Below, piece after piece: positions 60,010 to 64,000 of a stretch of 64,000 nt of DNA. Position 1 is the first letter of the stretch. Every line of letters begins with the position of its first letter. Location of the stretch: NCBI RefSeq assembly GCF_034190915.1, contig NW_026947489.1, positions 59,520,001 to 59,584,000 on the forward strand, read 5' to 3'. The stretch comes from Cavia porcellus. Its lineage: Eukaryota; Chordata; Mammalia; Rodentia; Caviidae. Made by a program: the position numbers and the translations under genes. The notes beneath the pieces were generated by a model. It was not told the DNA's origin, did not search any database, and was given only the letters and a program-made list of their open reading frames with translations.

Positions 60010-60935
60010 AGTTTTATGCTGTTATTACTTTGAGTAGGAGAGTGTTGGGTTGAGTGGTATTTCTTATTAGCTCTTGATCTTGATTGAAATATCACATAAG
60101 AATCTGTTCACTTCAAGTGTCCATTTTTTTACTATTCTTTTATCCTTTGTTTTTTATATATTTAGATACTAGTCTTCTGTCTGATGAGTAGCTGACAAAT
60201 TTTTTTATAATCTATAGGTCATCTCTTCACTCTATTTGTTGGTTCCTTCACTGTGCAGATGATGTTTAATTTGATATGAACCCATTGGTCTACTCTTACT
60301 GTTATTTCTTGGGCAGTTGGGGTTCTGCTCAGAAGGTCTTTGCCTATTCCTATATGTTCAGGTGATATCTTCAGTGTTTTTATCTGTTTTATCTAACAAC
60401 AGATTCGGTGTTTCTGCTTTTGTATCTAGGTCTTTGATTAATTTTGATTTGATTTAAGAACAGGGTAAGAGATGTGGATTAAGATTCATTCTTCTGCATG
60501 TAGATAGCCAGGTTTTCCAGCACCACTTGTTAAAGAGATTGTCTTTTCCTTTGTCAAATGTCAAGTGGTTGAATGTGCTTAAGATTGTTTTTGCATCCTT
60601 GATTCTGTTTCACTGATCCACGTATCTGTTTTTGTGCCAGTACCATGCTGTTTTTGTCATGGTAGCTCTGTAATATTACTGAAATCTGGGATTGTGGTGC
60701 CTCCTATTTTGGTCTAGTTGCCCAGGATTATTTTGGCTATTCCAGGTCTCTTCTGGTTCTATATAAATTTTAGGATTGTTTTTTCTAGTTTCATGAAGAA
60801 TGCTACTGGTATTTTGATTGAGACAGCACTAAATCTAGACATCATTCTTGGTAATATGACCATTTTGACAATAATCATTCTGCCTAACTAGGAACAGAGT
60901 ACATGCATTTTCATTCTTCCTGTAAAGCTCTTCCT
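60010..60935 (-). mobile_element. 5'-truncated L1 (ORF2 C-terminal region)
   Basis: TGCATGTAGATAGCCAGGTT, TTCCAGCACCACTTGTTAAA, GCCAGTACCATGCTGTTTTT and TTTAGGATTGTTTTTTCTAG are antisense ORF2 C-terminal landmarks. It is more diverged than the 36 kb L1 and no frame is open. Confidence 0.78.
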
Positions 60936-60939
60936 GTCC

Positions 60940-63900
60940 AGTCCTCTAATCTCACACAAACTGAGCTTTTGGGTTTCCTGTCCATGCATGGGGAGAAGAC
61001 CAGGGAGGGTCATGTTTCCCAAACCCTCTCCCATTTACTTGCTTTCAGGTATTGATGTCTTACTAAAATAAGACATATGAGACCACGAAAGATCCTGCAG
61101 TGGCACCTAGGGTGTCACTTGCTAAGCAAAATGATCCAAATTGCCCCACAGAATGTCACAGCCTTCAAATTCAAAGAGAGAGCAAAATGGGCATGGAAAC
61201 CCCCACCTACCTTTCATTACCAAAAACTCACTCCTTATCTTTCCAGAAGCTGTTCACTCATGCTGTTAGCCCTCCTCTGGGCTTGAACATCACTTTCAGT
61301 TGTCTCTCAAACTTCTCACTATCACACCAAAGTTCCTCAAAACAGAAGTACGTGCTGGCCTATGTTTTCATTTGAAAGGGAAGAGCAAAGGCTAACAAAC
61401 ATGTGGTGAATACGGCAGACACATCTTGTTATTCAAGCCAAAAACTCGATTCTGCTAACACGTCTTCACTCATGACCCACTATGTCTTGGACCAAGACTG
61501 AAGGAAGTGGTCCTGGTCATTGTCTTCCCTTGAACAGTAGCAAATCTGCTTGCCCTGGGCTCAGCCGAGAAGGAAGTTTGCCAGGGCTGGGGAGCAATCA
61601 GAAATGCGAATGTCTGAGCTCTGCTTTAAGCTTTTGGACATTTGCCATTGGTAGTGAGGTTATAGGGCAGTGACGCAAAGACCATGCTGCACACTCCCTA
61701 GGGAGGGTCAAGGCCAGTGACTAAGAGCTGTTTGGGCGACTGGCTTCCTCATCTCCAGCACACATACCTACAGGAACTTAAACTGTGGGGGGTTGGGGCA
61801 CAGGAAAGGTGTTGTGCAAGAGGTTGGGTTGAGGCTGAGCTAATCAAGGGCTCAGCCCTGATCATGGAAACAGATCATGGTGGAGGCTATCTGGAGCATG
61901 TGTGGATTAGGATGCAGAAGAAAGCAGCAGAGAGGAGGAAGAGGAGAAGGAGGAAGAGGAGGGTAGCCCTGCTGATTTCGGTGCTGACTGTTGGAGATGA
62001 CTGATAGATGCTGACAATGATCCTGGTCAGTGAAATCCCACTGTCATTACTTCCAGGGGGCTTCTCTTTAGGGAAAGGGGGAATGATTAGCAGCCTGGAA
62101 GGAACAGAGGGGATGAGAGGTGCACAACTCCTCGGATTTTGCTTGGTGGCATCCATCCTCCTTCGTGCTGGGAGTGAAACCAGTAATGTCCCCACTCCCC
62201 AGAGGTACACAGCCCTGGCTGTGCTCTGCAAAGGGGGCCACAGCTGCCAGATTCACCAGCTGCAGGCTCTGGCAGCTGCTTCAGGGAACAAAAGCCACCT
62301 GCCAGGAATAGAAGCCCTAACGCCAAGCCTGGGATATGGTCCCGTCCAGGAATGCCAGCCAGCCCATGCCAGTCAGGTTGCACACAGACTTTGTCTCTAC
62401 ATGTCAGGAGAGGGAAGAGGGGCCCAGTTCCCAGGCTGAGCCTCTGAGGGTTCACAGAGGTCCTGTAAGACTTCAGATTGACCCTGACCACTGCTGAGGG
62501 CCCCAGTACAGGCCCAAGACAGACCAGACCGCAACAGGCACAGGTGCCAGGTACCAGGCCCTACTGCAGAAGTGCCTACTGACCTGTGGGCCATTATCTG
62601 TTCTTTTTCTCATCTTTTCTTCCACCTGTGGACCCGAGGGAGGCCAGGTCAATGGTAGCCAGAGCTATGTCCTATCCAGACAATGGCGATGGGAATGTAT
62701 AGAAGGGCAGGTGCCATGTCCCTTCTGGCCTAGAACATTCCTTGTTGACTTGGGAAGGAGAAATGGAAGAAGAAATGGAAAGAAATATGGGTTAAAGCAT
62801 GCTATGAAAAATAAGGCAGTGAAAAGCTGAACGCCTACTGCCTGGCCTACTGCCTGGCCTACTGCCTGGGCCCTGAACCCCTAGGACATGCTTGTGCATT
62901 CCATGGAGGCTGACTCATCCCCAACAGGTGCTGGGCACTTCTGGGGTCACAGAGGATGCTACAAAGAGCACACAGCGGAGCTCCCACTCTCAGGGACCCT
63001 GCAGCCCACTGGGAAGAGAGCTTTCATGGGCGAGTACGTCTATAACACATGCGTCTGTGGAGGGTGTGTGCCCCCTGGAAGGGGAAGTACAGGAAAGACA
63101 GCAAAGAAGGCTGCCTGAGAGGGAATGGGGTGGAAGGGACAGCAGGGTCCCAGAGAGGCAGAGACAGGAAGTAGTGGGAGGCCTGGGTCTTAAGAGCTCT
63201 GGTCTGAGACCACCTGTGAAGCACAGCCCGCCGGCCATCAAGCTGATGTTCATGATATTCCACACCAGCCCACGAAACGGTCACACACTGCTTCGTCTAC
63301 AAACCACACATATGGTGACAGGCTCGTGGTGGCCTCCCAGCCATCCACAGCACCCTCACTCTGCTCCCAAGGTACCAGGACACAGCTTTACAGAGGAACC
63401 GCAGGAGAAGGGGCACGCAGTCCAGGGCCGAGGTGGGCAGAGGAACCCCTTCCTTAATCCACACGCTGTTTTGTGTGCTGACCCAGGGTGCTGGAACAGG
63501 GACATGCCTGTGTCCGGGTACCAGTGAAAGGCACAGCAGGAGAAGTTTGGGGCTGGGAATGGACCACTATGGAAAGAGCAGAAGCCCTCCCAGTCCCCTC
63601 GATAACTGTGCAACGCTATTGTCAGCATGTGTGATAGATATGCACATTCATCAGCATCCCTGCACCGCGGGCAGTATTTCCATCTGGCCCAAGTTTACTG
63701 TGTCCTGTTAGGAGCAGAGATGGATAGCCCGAGGCCAGTCGCAGTCTGATTTCCTTGGCAGGAGGAGAGCAGAGCAGCCACATCGTGGGTGAATGATGCT
63801 GCCTTTTGCATTGTTAATAATTCCAAGTGCGTGAGAGCTACCATGCTAGGGCCTCAGAGCACATTGCCTTTCCCATGAATCTTTCAAAAGCCAAATATAT

Positions 63901-64000
63901 GGGACATTATTTCAAAAATTAGATTGTGTTCCAACACTGTGCTGTTTCAAATTGTGAATTGGTCTCACTAGATGTTGGAGCAGTAGCTGTTGATTCTGGC
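60940..64000. other. GC-richer intron stretch without recognised repeats
   Basis: Only a 12-bp triplication (62834-62869) was recognised. Open frames of up to 211 codons occur on the + strand around 62.9-63.5 kb, but they lack domains and sit in GC-rich intron. Confidence 0.4.
62834..62869. repeat. 12-bp tandem triplication (CCTACTGCCTGG)3
   Basis: Three perfect head-to-tail copies of CCTACTGCCTGG. Confidence 0.95.

Larger units (their letters stand above)
46975..64000 (+). other. DPP6: 5' part of the DPP6 intron after exon B
   Basis: This starts at the GTGAGT donor and runs past the window end. The following exon should begin with a (I/V)YQHSYTGYYVLSKIP-like peptide; I did not find it, so the intron is at least 17 kb. 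Contents are a (GT)n tract, MaLR/MLT LTRs, B1, L1 ends and unique sequence. Confidence 0.82.

Noticed and set aside
62892..63527. A 211-codon open frame on the + strand
   Set aside because: It overlaps several frames open on both strands, as expected for GC-rich intron, and shows no recognisable domain.
1..64000. A previously undescribed gene system or operon
   Set aside because: The window is explained by two exons of a known gene plus intronic repeats. No further conserved coding sequence could be supported from the sequence alone.

Overview
This is a window of mammalian nuclear DNA, not microbial. It has interspersed repeats at high density, long stretches without coding potential, and two short exons in canonical splice contexts. 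The 7SL-derived B1 units, ID-type tRNA SINEs and B1+ID composite SINEs point to a rodent. There are no obvious B2 elements, and the composite B1-ID form suggests a squirrel-related, beaver-related or hystricomorph lineage rather than mouse or rat. The species is not determined.

The only protein-coding gene I can support is DPP6 (dipeptidyl-peptidase-like protein 6), an auxiliary subunit of Kv4 potassium channels, on the + strand. Exon A (29257-29351) and exon B (46900-46974) encode 31 complete codons plus a split codon, and 25 codons. They belong to the extracellular beta-propeller just after the membrane-proximal stalk. Everything else is intron: the 3' part of an upstream intron (1-29256), one complete 17.5 kb intron (29352-46899), and the 5' part of the next intron (46975-64000). 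No first exon, membrane-segment exon or next exon was found.

Layout. 1-9 kb: a 154-bp terminal-inverted-repeat DNA transposon relic, several MaLR-type LTRs, B1-ID SINEs, old L1 pieces, and a minus-strand ERV-type LTR carrying a CRE/E-box/RFX-like cluster. 9-12.8 kb: mostly non-repetitive, with a 16-bp triplicated motif, a strong CTCF-core match and an AT-rich block with an octamer. 12.8-15.6 kb: an ancient antisense L1 split by a MaLR LTR. 15.6-29 kb: mostly unique sequence, a few SINEs and an L1 tail at 24.9-25.9 kb. 29-31 kb: exon A followed by opposed ID elements, one with an expanded GAA tail. 35.4-41.5 kb: a structurally near full-length but broken L1 on the minus strand. 44-47.3 kb: a hAT-type MITE, a (CA)n tract, exon B and a (GT)n tract. 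47-64 kb: MaLR/MLT LTRs, B1, L1 ends and unique intron sequence.

I found no undescribed gene system. The most useful leads are complementary microsatellites and inverted SINEs that bracket the two exons, unequal conservation of the two exons with a possible extra glycosylation sequon, the GAA-expanded ID tail with a perfect 10-bp target-site duplication, and candidate CTCF and LTR regulatory sites.
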